Below are positions 18,533 through 26,532 of a stretch of 47,300 nt of DNA, in pieces (the first letter of the stretch is position 1; the number at the start of each line of letters is the position of its first letter). The position numbers and the translations under genes were made by a program. Under the pieces are notes generated by a model that saw only the letters and a program-made list of their open reading frames with translations, had not been told where the DNA came from and searched no databases. Source of the stretch: CAZART01 sp964487555 (GTDB lineage: Bacteria; Bacteroidota; Rhodothermia; Rhodothermales; VXPQ01); contig CAZART010000028.1 of assembly GCA_964487555.1 (NCBI GenBank), positions 1 through 47,300 of the forward strand, given 5' to 3'.

Positions 18533-18797
18533 GCCTTCCTCCTAGTCGATGAATGGATCAGATCTGCTCGAGTTCATCTTATCTCACGCGCCCCGTTGGA
18601 TCTTGAACGACAGAAACGGACATTGACAAAATCGAACGTCCGGTGCCGCGGTCATGCCGGTCGATGCAGCGGCGCCGGGCCTGTCGGAAGGACGCCGGGC
18701 CCGCCGGAAGGGATTAAGAAGTGTCTTGATCGGCTGTGGGAGCGCTTCCTTACTTTATGGAGCGCACTTCGTCATTTCCACATCCTTTATCAGTGCT

Positions 18798-19622
18798 ATG
18801 CCGCGAGATCTCGACAAGAGCGTGCCGCTCACGATGGGAAGCCAGCTCTCGCGCGTCGTCGACGTGGGCCCATTCAAAGTGACGGAGGCGCGATTTGCGC
18901 CGAACGTCGTTCTTCCTCCTCACGTACACGATCGAACGACCTTCGCCGTGATGCTGGATGGATCATTCGATTTGTGCTTTGCAGGCGCTTCGTACGACTG
19001 CTCGTCGTCGATCGTCTTTACGGAACCGCTCGGGGAAAAGCACGGCAACCGCATAGGTACCGGAGGCGCGCGCGTCCTCGTCCTTCAGCCGGACCATCGC
19101 CAGGTAGAACAATTTCGGCCGTGCAGACACCTGTTCGATCAGATAACCCACGTTAAACACGCCGGCATAAAGGCCCTGGCTTTACGCATGGTCTATGAGC
19201 TTCGAGCCTCGGATTCGACGCGCCGACTGGCGCTTCAAGGACTCGGATTTGAGATGTTGAGTATTGCTGCCCGGTCCACGACGTCTTGGCGTTCTCCACC
19301 ACCGGCCTGGCTCCTGCGCGCAATGGAGCACGTTCGGTCCACGTTTCTCGACGATCTGGACCTGGATCACGTCGCTGCCGCCGCCGACGTTCATCCGGCC
19401 CATCTCGCTCGAGCCTTCCGAAAACACTACCGCCAATCAATTGGATCGTTCGTTCGGAATCTCCGGCTCGACTGGGCCGCTTCACGGCTCGCCTCGACCG
19501 AAGATGCCATCGCGGAAATTGCGCTGGATGCCGGTTTCGCCGATCAGAGCCATTTCACGCGGGCATTTAAGAGCCGCACCGGCTTCACGCCCGGACGATT
19601 TCGAAAGGTGGTTCGCGACTGA
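18798..19622 (+). CDS. AraC-family transcriptional regulator
   Basis: Seen: a cupin-like N-terminal half (P-P-H-V-H-D-R-T-T-F-A-V, a small-ligand pocket) and a C-terminal pair of helix-turn-helix motifs: D-L-D-L-D-H-V-A-A-A-A-D-V-H-P-A-H-L-A-R-A-F-R-K and I-A-E-I-A-L-D-A-G-F-A-D-Q-S-H-F-T-R-A-F-K ending G-F-T-P-G-R-F-R, the AraC signature. I prefer the ATG at 18798 (274 aa); the frame stays open to 18654 but adds a non-conserved stretch. The last 23 bases lie in the 55-bp sequence that is repeated after the second scaffold gap. The target is unknown; the divergent lipoprotein gene and the convergent dehydrogenase-like gene are the neighbours. Known family members sense sugars or stress signals. 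Confidence 0.9.
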   Translation: MPRDLDKSVPLTMGSQLSRVVDVGPFKVTEARFAPNVVLPPHVHDRTTFAVMLDGSFDLCFAGASYDCSSSIVFTEPLGEKHGNRIGTGGARVLVLQPDHRQVEQFRPCRHLFDQITHVKHAGIKALALRMVYELRASDSTRRLALQGLGFEMLSIAARSTTSWRSPPPAWLLRAMEHVRSTFLDDLDLDHVAAAADVHPAHLARAFRKHYRQSIGSFVRNLRLDWAASRLASTEDAIAEIALDAGFADQSHFTRAFKSRTGFTPGRFRKVVRD

Positions 19623-19809
19623 TTCCGAGCCGGACGCTGCATCCTATCCGCCCGNNNNNNNNNNNNNNNNNNNNNNNNNNNNNNNNNNNNNNNNNNNNNN
19701 NNNNNNNNNNNNNNNNNNNNNNNNNNNNNNNNNNNNNNNNNNNNNNNNNNNNNNTTCGAAAGGTGGTTCGCGACTGATTCCGAGCCGGACGCTGCATCCT
19801 ATCCGCCCG
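19600..19809. other. scaffold gap (N at 19655-19754) flanked by identical 55-bp copies
   Basis: The 55 bases at 19600-19654 recur exactly at 19755-19809 on the other side of a 100-N run, the same geometry as the gap at 17598. The left copy includes the end and stop of the AraC gene, so the right copy is a duplicated gene end, not a second gene. The break coincides with an 18-bp tandem repeat, which explains why assembly stopped here. Confidence 0.88.
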
Positions 19810-19863
19810 CTGCATACTATCCGGACGCTGCATCCTATCCCCCCGCTGCATCCTATCCGCCCT
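19792..19863. repeat. 18-bp tandem repeat, four units
   Basis: Units CTGCATCCTATCCGCCCG, with one to three differences, at 19792, 19810, 19828 and 19846. The last unit overlaps the final codons and stop of the minus-strand dehydrogenase-like gene, so the array probably grew out of that gene's 3' end. A further copy of unit one lies left of the gap (19637-19654) as part of the duplicated flank. The true copy number is uncertain. Confidence 0.85.
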
Positions 19864-21478
19864 CGTTCGCCCATCGGAGATCCTGGAGATAGTCCAGCAA
19901 GGCCGACACGTCCTCATCGTCGAGACCTTCGAGCAGCCCCTCCCACATCAGCGATTCCATGACCGTCTCCTCCATCTGAATAGTGGAGCGGGGTATCTCC
20001 AGGATCCGGTTCCCTACGACCATCAAACGCACCGCACTCGATGAGGCGGATACGACACGTCCCAGCAAGACTTCCCCGTCCTGCTTGACGATGCGCGTCG
20101 GCGCCATGCTCGGCTTGATACGCCGCGACGGATACCGAATCTCCTCGAGAAGCTCTTCACGTGAATAGATGTGGCCGATGTCCTTCAGGTTAGGACCCAG
20201 CAATTCCGTCTTCCCGTCGACGGAATGACACGCGGTGCACGCCGCATCCACGAAGATCTGCCGCCCTGCTTCGTGACGCTCTTCGGATGCACGCCGCGGC
20301 GATTCCGCAACCGTCTTCGCAGTTTCGGGCTCTACCCACGGCGTATGAATGATTCGGTAGATCGCTCCGTCCGGCTCGCCGAGCGCCTGGTACCAGTAGT
20401 CCGTCTTTCCGGCCTGCGTGACGTATAGATCGCCGTTCGCACCAAAGGCAAGGTCCGACAGCTTGGGCAGATTCGCCATCACCGGAATCTCGTCGGCCCC
20501 ATAGGTCCCATCGGCATTCTGTCGAAAGCGAACGCGTGCGATCGAGCCGCGCGTCCATCGTTCACCCGGCCCATAGAATGTGATAAAGAGATCGCCCGCG
20601 GTGCCGTCGAAGTCGTTCGAAAGGGCGTTGAGTTCCATCCCGGACGGAGCGACGTCGGTGCGGAGATCGAGAAAGGCTCCCGTGACCGGCGGACTCCCGA
20701 ATTTCTCCGGATTGTGGCCGTAGAAACGGTCGTACTCGAGCAGGTTCAATTCCTCGGTTTGATTACCGCCGCCTTCATTATCGACAAAGAAGAGCCGGTC
20801 GTTCGCGTCAAAGATCATCGCAGGCACCGACCGCAGCCCTGATGCAACTCGCTCGGCCGCCTTGCCGTCGGGCGCGATTCGGAGCAACGCCCCGCGCCAT
20901 CCGTTCGGGTCCGGCGCGGCACCGGCATTCCATGAGTCCGTCGACAGGACGGCATAGAGGTGATCATCGGGACCGAACGTGAGCGCCGACGTCCACTCAT
21001 ACGGATGCTCGCTGTGCGGCACGTCGTCGAAGAATGTGTAGCTCGTATCGGCATGCCCATCACGATCCCTATCCACGTAGACGCGCACTTCCTGGGCCGT
21101 ACCGACAAAGAGTTCGCGGCCTCTGAAAACCAGGCTCGAGGGAGCCCGCAATCCGTCGTCGCGTACGTCGCAAAAGAACCGGGCGGCATCTTCGAATCCA
21201 TCCCCATCCGAGTCACGCAGGGCGTAGATCTCACCTGTGTGATTGGCTACGTACATATCCTCATCCGGTCCCCGCACCACCTGCACGGGATTCCAGATCG
21301 GAACGCCATGGTCGATCGGCAGCTTCACTACGGTGTAGCGCCCGAAAACGCGCACGTCGGCCGTGCGAAACTGATCCATCGTCGAGCGCGGCGGTCCCGG
21401 GGTGCCGGTTGAACACCCAATGCAGCCGATACCGACAATTATGAGAAATCCCCCTAAGAAAGCGTAGCGCGAAGCCAT
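19853..21478 (-). CDS. propeller dehydrogenase-like lipoprotein with C-terminal heme-binding domain
   Basis: Seen: 541 residues; lipoprotein signal ending C-I-G-C (Cys22); a beta-propeller with NHL/PQQ-glucose-dehydrogenase-like repeats (V-Q-V-V-R-G-P-D-E-D-M-Y-V-A-N, L-T-F-G-P-D-D-H-L-Y-A-V, L-A-F-G-A-N-G-D-L-Y-V-T) and D-x-D-x-D-G calcium-like turns; then a C-terminal domain with one heme motif C-T-A-C-H (414-418) and the following L-G-P-N-L, Y-P-S-R-R-I, G-E-V-L-L-G-R-V and S-L-M layout of the Pirellula/Verrucomicrobium-type heme-binding domain. Known members are predicted periplasmic oxidoreductases, largely uncharacterised. Substrate unknown; a sugar or polyol is a guess. The gene is convergent with AraC. 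A strong AGGAGG 75 bp upstream does not serve this start, and no in-frame start lies nearer. Confidence 0.82.
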   Translation of the reverse strand: MASRYAFLGGFLIIVGIGCIGCSTGTPGPPRSTMDQFRTADVRVFGRYTVVKLPIDHGVPIWNPVQVVRGPDEDMYVANHTGEIYALRDSDGDGFEDAARFFCDVRDDGLRAPSSLVFRGRELFVGTAQEVRVYVDRDRDGHADTSYTFFDDVPHSEHPYEWTSALTFGPDDHLYAVLSTDSWNAGAAPDPNGWRGALLRIAPDGKAAERVASGLRSVPAMIFDANDRLFFVDNEGGGNQTEELNLLEYDRFYGHNPEKFGSPPVTGAFLDLRTDVAPSGMELNALSNDFDGTAGDLFITFYGPGERWTRGSIARVRFRQNADGTYGADEIPVMANLPKLSDLAFGANGDLYVTQAGKTDYWYQALGEPDGAIYRIIHTPWVEPETAKTVAESPRRASEERHEAGRQIFVDAACTACHSVDGKTELLGPNLKDIGHIYSREELLEEIRYPSRRIKPSMAPTRIVKQDGEVLLGRVVSASSSAVRLMVVGNRILEIPRSTIQMEETVMESLMWEGLLEGLDDEDVSALLDYLQDLRWANEGG

Positions 21479-21604
21479 AACGCGTGTTGGATGCTGCCTG
21501 TGTAGCTTGGATCGAATCGGCGCTCGAAGGCCAATCCGTCACACGATGGTATTCCTCCTTTCGATTTGCGTGAAAATCGGACAGCGTGTGGATTTATGAA
21601 CCGC

Positions 21605-21877
21605 CTAGCAGTAGAAGTACGGATCGAGGACCCGCACCTCGGTGATCCGATCCACAGGTAGATTGTTGAGGCGGGCCACACGTCGGACGGCCTCCGGTGA
21701 CGGCGCTTCGTAGATGCAGAAGGTCTTCGTCTTGTCGCCGGTTACGTAGGAATGAACCCACGTGACGCCGTCTTCTGCGTTGCGCTCTACTACGGACGAA
21801 CAGATACCGGCTCCCTCAGCCGTCATCGGAATCACGAGTCCGTCGGGAAAGGTGCGTTCGATCAAATAGCGGGGCAT
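21605..21877 (-). CDS. DUF4242 domain protein (SCO4226 nickel-binding-like)
   Basis: Seen: a 90-residue single-domain protein starting M-P-R-Y-L-I-E-R-T-F and containing V-T-W-V-H-S-Y-V-T-G-D-K-T-K-T-F-C-I-Y-E-A-P and a C-terminal L-D-P-Y-F-Y-C, the full DUF4242 pattern. GAGGAGA precedes the ATG. Known: a ferredoxin-like fold dimer; the Streptomyces member SCO4226 binds nickel, but the physiological role is open. It follows the LAL regulator gene by 104 bp on the same strand and may be its target or share its transcript. Cytoplasmic. Confidence 0.88.
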   Translation of the reverse strand: MPRYLIERTFPDGLVIPMTAEGAGICSSVVERNAEDGVTWVHSYVTGDKTKTFCIYEAPSPEAVRRVARLNNLPVDRITEVRVLDPYFYC

Positions 21878-21981
21878 AGCTTCTCCTCATCTGTAGTTCA
21901 GGATGGATTACTTCGACTGCCTGAAGGATAGGAGCGGCCGGCCGGCCCGCGAATCGGGAAGGTGCCCTATATTGCGAGCTT

Positions 21982-24600
21982 TTAATCCCTATGTTCGCCT
22001 GGGAGCCCCTGCTCGACGAAGATCGTAGCCGCCTCGACGCGTGAGCGGACGTCGAGCTTGGCCAGAATGTTTGAGACGTGATGCCCTGCCGTCTTGGGGG
22101 AAATGAATAGTCGGCCTGCAATTTCCGTGTTGCTCATGCCCTGGGAAACCAGGGCGAGAACCTCCAACTGCCGGTCGGTGAGGCCGAACGGATTCTCCAA
22201 CGTACTCGATCTTGGTCCTCGAGGAATGCCGCGAATTCCGAGCGTGCGCATTCGCCGTCGCAGGATGTCTGCGGCCACGCCTGCGCCCAGTCGTTCGAAA
22301 ATCTCGAGAGCCTGCAGTTGGGCCCTCTCGTCGCCGTCGGCGAGCGCATCGGCCTGCTCATACGGGCACCCGAGCCGTTGCCATGCGTCGGCGGCCGCGC
22401 GCCAATCTCCGGCTATCTGCAGTCGATAGGGCTCGGCCGCGCCTTCAGGAGCCTCATTATGGCCTCCGGCGCGCCATTTCCAGAAAGCTACTTCGCCCCT
22501 ATCCCATGCATTTCCCCCCTCGAGTACCATCTCGTAGGCGGCGCGAATTTCGGACTCGATTTGCTCCGGATCGCCACCCTTCAGCCAGACCAGCTCGGCA
22601 CGAGCAACGCTTACGGGCACGATCCGCTGCAGCTCTCCTGTCGGGACCGCAAGTTCTCTGGCCTCGTCCAGAAGCGCATCCGCATCCGGATCTCCTCGTC
22701 GGGCACGGACCAGCCCCAGGACGACGAGAGGCAAGATTTTGTCAACCAGCGGTACTTGCTGATGCGCGAGTACGAACGCCGCACTGTCGGTCGCGTCCAT
22801 CCATCGACCTTGTCGGAGGTAAATCACAGCGCGTTCTCCGGTCATGCAAAGGCCGGCGGAATCCAGGTCCCGTTCGCGACAGTAGGCGATCCCTTCACCA
22901 AGGTAGCGCAACGCTCTCTCGTGATCTCGAGCCAGGAACGCTGCTATGAAGCTCAAATTGATGTACGCACGGGCTGCATGATCATGAAATTCGTTCTCGA
23001 GCGACAACTGGAGGCTTCTCTCGAGCTTGGCGCGTCCCGCCTCGTCGGAAGCCATCAGCTGCGCCGAGCCGATGTTGTTCAACGCATGAATCATGACACC
23101 TACGTCTCCAAGCTGCTCGGCAAGCTCGAAAGCCTTCGAGCCCCAGTGCACGGCTTCCGCGGTCTCCTGATCGATCATATGCTGCTGCGAGAGAACGCCG
23201 TAGGCCATAGCCAGATCGTGCCCGGGAGGCTGTGACTCCAGTAGAGCCACGGCTTCTCGAGCACATGCGCGTGAGCGTTCGCCCTGACCGGCATACCAGG
23301 CTTCTCGGGAGAGCAACCGCAGGTTTTCGCCTTCCTTCAACCGATTACCAAGGGCACGCCAGATTTCGAGCGCCTTTTCGCGTGCTTGAATGGCATCGCC
23401 GATCCGACCCGTAAGCTGACATTCATAGGCCGCCCCTTCGAGCAGCTCGGCGTGCTCCTCCGGGGCCAGCTTCTCCGCATACAGCAGGGCACTCCGATAG
23501 TGCGAGGCGGCCTCACGATGCGCACCATGTAATGCGGCCTGTCTCGCCGCGTCTGGAGCATACCTCAACACGGCCGTCCAATCGCCGGCCTGGGTCGCGT
23601 GGTGGACCAGTCGCGCGAGAGGGGGCGGCTCGGGCGCATGCGCCGTCAGCGCCGCAAATACGCGTCGGTGCAGTGCCCGCCGCTGTGAGGACGGGAGCGA
23701 TTCCTCGACGGCCCTGCGGGCCAGCTCGTGCCGAAAGGTCACCGAGTCGGGGCCCGGGCGAAGCATCCCTGTGCCGAGACACTCAGCCAGTGCGGCAGAC
23801 GAGGAGGGTCCGAGCAGGTCGTCGAGCAGCCGGCGTTCCATCCGTCGCGGTGCAACTGAGGTCAGGTTCAGCGCCTCTCGTGCAGCAGGTGACAGGCGCA
23901 CGGCGCGAGCCAGCACGGCGTCACGGACCGTTGCCGGCACGCCGTCATCGTCGCTGGCCAGGATCTCGGAAACAAAGAACGGATTGCCTCCGGTAAGCGC
24001 GTGAAGTCCCTCTTTCGAGCGGCCGGCGCGATGGGCAAGATCGGCGACGGCGGCCGGTGATAGTGGGGCGAGGCGGATTCGTCGAACCCACTGCCGAGGA
24101 AGATCCCCCAGGACGTAGCGCAACGAGTGGTCCGGACCGACCTCGTCGTCACGATAGGTTACGATCAAGAGAGTCCGCGTCCGGTGAATGCGACGCCCCA
24201 CGAATTTCAGTAGATCGAGGGTGGCCTCGTCCGCCCAGTGAGCATCCTCGACGACGACGACGTTGGGAACGGGACCGACGGCCATCTCATCCAGGAACGC
24301 CGCGAAGACGGTCGTGCGGGGCGCCTGCGCTTGCAGAAGGCCCAACAATCGGCCTTGTGTTTGTTGAGCAATGTCGTAAAGCGGTCCGAGGGGTCGTGGC
24401 GTAAACAACGCCTCACAGCCGCCCCACAACACAGTTGCCGTCTCCCGCGCCCGATCCGCAATTCGTTCGACGAGGACGGTCTTTCCGATCCCCGCCTCAC
24501 CGCTGACGAGCGCGACGCGCCCGTGCTGCGCCGCGACATCACTCAGAACGGCCGTTAATGCTTGTTCTTCCTGTTCGCGCTCGAGTAACTCCATCGGCAT
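21982..24600 (-). CDS. LAL-type regulator: AAA ATPase, TPR-like repeats, LuxR DNA-binding domain
   Basis: Seen: 872 residues; N-terminal AAA-16 ATPase with Walker A G-E-A-G-I-G-K-T (34-41) and Walker B V-V-V-V-E-D-A-H-W-A-D; a long helical middle of TPR-like repeats (about 350-740; A-L-N-N-I-G-S-A-Q, A-Y-I-N-L-S-F-I-A-A); and a C-terminal LuxR helix-turn-helix (L-T-D-R-Q-L-E-V-L-A-L-V-S-Q-G-M-S-N-T-E-I-A, P-K-T-A-G-H-H-V-S-N-I-L). Known: LAL (MalT-like) proteins are ATP-dependent activators that usually sense a small ligand through the repeat region. The ligand is unknown. It starts 9 bp after the stop of the CotH-like gene, so the two form one transcript, and DUF4242 lies 104 bp downstream. 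Confidence 0.93.
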   Translation of the reverse strand: MPMELLEREQEEQALTAVLSDVAAQHGRVALVSGEAGIGKTVLVERIADRARETATVLWGGCEALFTPRPLGPLYDIAQQTQGRLLGLLQAQAPRTTVFAAFLDEMAVGPVPNVVVVEDAHWADEATLDLLKFVGRRIHRTRTLLIVTYRDDEVGPDHSLRYVLGDLPRQWVRRIRLAPLSPAAVADLAHRAGRSKEGLHALTGGNPFFVSEILASDDDGVPATVRDAVLARAVRLSPAAREALNLTSVAPRRMERRLLDDLLGPSSSAALAECLGTGMLRPGPDSVTFRHELARRAVEESLPSSQRRALHRRVFAALTAHAPEPPPLARLVHHATQAGDWTAVLRYAPDAARQAALHGAHREAASHYRSALLYAEKLAPEEHAELLEGAAYECQLTGRIGDAIQAREKALEIWRALGNRLKEGENLRLLSREAWYAGQGERSRACAREAVALLESQPPGHDLAMAYGVLSQQHMIDQETAEAVHWGSKAFELAEQLGDVGVMIHALNNIGSAQLMASDEAGRAKLERSLQLSLENEFHDHAARAYINLSFIAAFLARDHERALRYLGEGIAYCRERDLDSAGLCMTGERAVIYLRQGRWMDATDSAAFVLAHQQVPLVDKILPLVVLGLVRARRGDPDADALLDEARELAVPTGELQRIVPVSVARAELVWLKGGDPEQIESEIRAAYEMVLEGGNAWDRGEVAFWKWRAGGHNEAPEGAAEPYRLQIAGDWRAAADAWQRLGCPYEQADALADGDERAQLQALEIFERLGAGVAADILRRRMRTLGIRGIPRGPRSSTLENPFGLTDRQLEVLALVSQGMSNTEIAGRLFISPKTAGHHVSNILAKLDVRSRVEAATIFVEQGLPGEHRD

Positions 24601-24609
24601 CCCGCCCGG

Positions 24610-25698
24610 CTACATGCAGGCCTTGATGAAGTCGCGCCGGATCCTCCTCGAGTGCCGGATGGTCTCGAAGAATTCTTTCAGATAATCGATGGAGGACCGA
24701 ACGTACCTGCCTTGGAGGTATTTAAAATCGCTGAAAAGCGCCATAATCTTCTCTTCCACCTCGATGAAGCGCTGAAATGTCGCGGCAAACTCTGCTTCAC
24801 TTCGGCACGGGCCCATGAACTTGCGCTCGCGCACGGAGCGCAGGTTGAGTTCGGCGAAGGGCGTCGCATACGGCGTGCTTATCAGGCCCGACCAATCGAA
24901 ATCGTATGGAACGGCCACGATGGTACGCGTCTCGTGGACGAACATAAGCCGGATATTGTGGCGGGTCGAGACGATCCAGTCCGTATTTCCGATCATATAC
25001 TGGAAGACGGCCAGCAGGCTCATCGTTTCACGATGGGTGGCATCCGGATGTATTTTCACCTCCCTCTCGATGATACCGGCGCCGTTTCGCTCGGCCATCC
25101 GGTCGTCATCTTCGATCAGGAAACCGTATCCCGTGATAGGCTTGCGTCGCCCCTTGCTGTCGACGTAAGTGAGATGGACAAGGCGAGCCTGGAAGCTCGC
25201 GTCCGTCAACAGGTTGTACGTGCGATAAGTCAGATATTCCTGGAAGACGTGCTGTTGGAATCTTTCACTTCCGTTCCGACAGTGAGTGACCAACTTAAGC
25301 TTGTCCTGGCCGTCGAAGACGGTCCCTGCGACCTCCTTTTTCTTAAAATTGAGCCGCAGTGGCGGCACGTCGCAGTCTAAAAAGTGAAGTCGGTAGTAGC
25401 CGCGCGGCTTGATGCCGATGGTATGAGCCACTTCGGCACCGTTGCCGGATTCGTAGAGGATTGCGGGGTGGTAGTCTCGTTCCTCGGCGCGGTCCTTGAG
25501 AACCGTGTTGAGATCCATCGCGATCGTCAGCGAGAGCGGGGCTTCGTCAGCGAACAGCGGACTCGGTGCCGAGTCATTGATTTGTGCTCGCGACGTCGAC
25601 GCCGTGACGACCAGTACCGCTGAAAGAACCAGGCCGGCGGCGTAGACGAACCGGCTCCTGATGCTCCGAAATCGTCTTCTGAGATTCATGATAGCCAC
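24610..25698 (-). CDS. secreted CotH-like protein
   Basis: Seen: 362 residues; signal peptide (hydrophobic 17-34, ending S-R-A-Q), then H-C-R-N-G-S-E-R-F-Q-Q-H-V-F-Q-E-Y-L-T-Y-R, G-Y-G-F-L-I-E-D, N-T-D-W-I-V-S-T-R-H-N and V-P-Y-D-F-D-W-S-G. This order resembles the CotH atypical protein kinase fold, where an N-x-D-R-x-x-H-N-like motif and a D-x-D pair bind ATP and metal. The match is by eye and the kinase idea is inference; similar proteins are usually annotated hypothetical. Basic C-terminus. It is first in a two-gene transcript with the LAL regulator. A palindromic cluster lies 40-57 bp upstream of its ATG. Confidence 0.6.
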   Translation of the reverse strand: MAIMNLRRRFRSIRSRFVYAAGLVLSAVLVVTASTSRAQINDSAPSPLFADEAPLSLTIAMDLNTVLKDRAEERDYHPAILYESGNGAEVAHTIGIKPRGYYRLHFLDCDVPPLRLNFKKKEVAGTVFDGQDKLKLVTHCRNGSERFQQHVFQEYLTYRTYNLLTDASFQARLVHLTYVDSKGRRKPITGYGFLIEDDDRMAERNGAGIIEREVKIHPDATHRETMSLLAVFQYMIGNTDWIVSTRHNIRLMFVHETRTIVAVPYDFDWSGLISTPYATPFAELNLRSVRERKFMGPCRSEAEFAATFQRFIEVEEKIMALFSDFKYLQGRYVRSSIDYLKEFFETIRHSRRIRRDFIKACM

Positions 25699-25734
25699 CG
25701 GGACGGTCTACGTTGCGCCGACAGTGACACGGCG

Positions 25735-25755
25735 GGCGATTCAATCGCCGGCGAT
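25735..25755. promoter_or_regulatory. GGCGAT/ATCGCC palindrome cluster upstream of the CotH-like gene
   Basis: GGCGAT-TCA-ATCGCC-GGCGAT: three alternating half-sites giving a hairpin and an overlapping perfect 12-bp palindrome, ending 37 bp upstream of the CotH-like ATG. Possible operator; regulator unknown, perhaps the LAL protein itself. Confidence 0.3.
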
Positions 25756-25827
25756 AATTCATATCGCACAACCGGCTCCGAGACGCCGACGATGCGGTCG
25801 GCTTGCTTACGGGCAGGGCTTCAGTCG

Positions 25828-26358
25828 CTAGACGTATCCGTTGGATGCGAGCTGTGCGCCCTGCTGGTCGTATACGTCGGGGCTGTCAGGCGCCCACGTC
25901 GCCAGACCATCCACATACCGATTATACATACAGAACGCCGCCGCGATGAGAACCGTGTCGTGGATCTCCTTGTCACTCGCCCCTTCGGTACGGGCCCGCT
26001 CGACATCTTCATCCGTCACCCGACGCCCCCCGATCTGCACCTTCTTCGCGATCGTGAGAAGCGCCTTCATCTTCTCGCTGATCATAGCCTGGTCAAGGCC
26101 GAGCTTCACCTGTTCGACGACTTCGGCTTCGTCGCCGAGTAGATGACGGGCGGCCGCGCTGTGCGAGTTCATGCAGAAGAAGCAGTTGTTCTCCGACGAG
26201 ACGTAGGCGGCGATCACCTCGCGTTCGCCCGCCGTGAGCGGCGACGGACCCCGAAGAAGCTCCTGGGCGAGTGCACGCAGGTGCTTGCCGGTTTCGGGAA
26301 ACTGCTCCAACGGACCGACGATGCCGGGAAGACCTTCTGGAAGAGTTACGTGGGCCAT
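25828..26358 (-). CDS. AhpD/carboxymuconolactone decarboxylase-like peroxidase-related enzyme
   Basis: Seen: 176 residues, all helical in character, with the AhpD active-site motif E56-x2-C59-x2-C62-x3-H66 (N-N-C-F-F-C-M-N-S-H), followed by K-M-K-A-L-L-T-I-A-K-K and the D-E-D-V-E-R-A-R helix. Known: members reduce peroxides or act as disulfide reductases for peroxiredoxins through the two cysteines; the peroxidase-related subfamily is this length. Cytoplasmic. It stands alone: 130 bp from the CotH-like gene and 175 bp from the GH43 gene, all on the minus strand. The physiological partner is unknown. Confidence 0.88.
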   Translation of the reverse strand: MAHVTLPEGLPGIVGPLEQFPETGKHLRALAQELLRGPSPLTAGEREVIAAYVSSENNCFFCMNSHSAAARHLLGDEAEVVEQVKLGLDQAMISEKMKALLTIAKKVQIGGRRVTDEDVERARTEGASDKEIHDTVLIAAAFCMYNRYVDGLATWAPDSPDVYDQQGAQLASNGYV

Positions 26359-26532
26359 AGAGAGCGACGAGGAATTACTTGAATGTTGCGGGGACCGTTA
26401 TGAATATACGGACTGGCGGCGGAGTTTTTTTGCAAAATGGCCGGTGCCCCGCGAGCGCGAACTGGAGTGGCTCCACGGATGGCCGACGCCGAACCTCGTT
26501 ACACTGCATGGCCGGCGCTGGTAATGCCGATC

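Noticed and set aside
19792..19863. Possible CRISPR array
   Set aside because: Units are head-to-tail without spacers; simple tandem repeat.
19264..19962. Plus-strand frame spanning the second gap with repeated S-R-T-L-H-P-I-like units
   Set aside because: Created by N bases and the 18-bp repeat; AraC and the dehydrogenase-like gene occupy the real frames.
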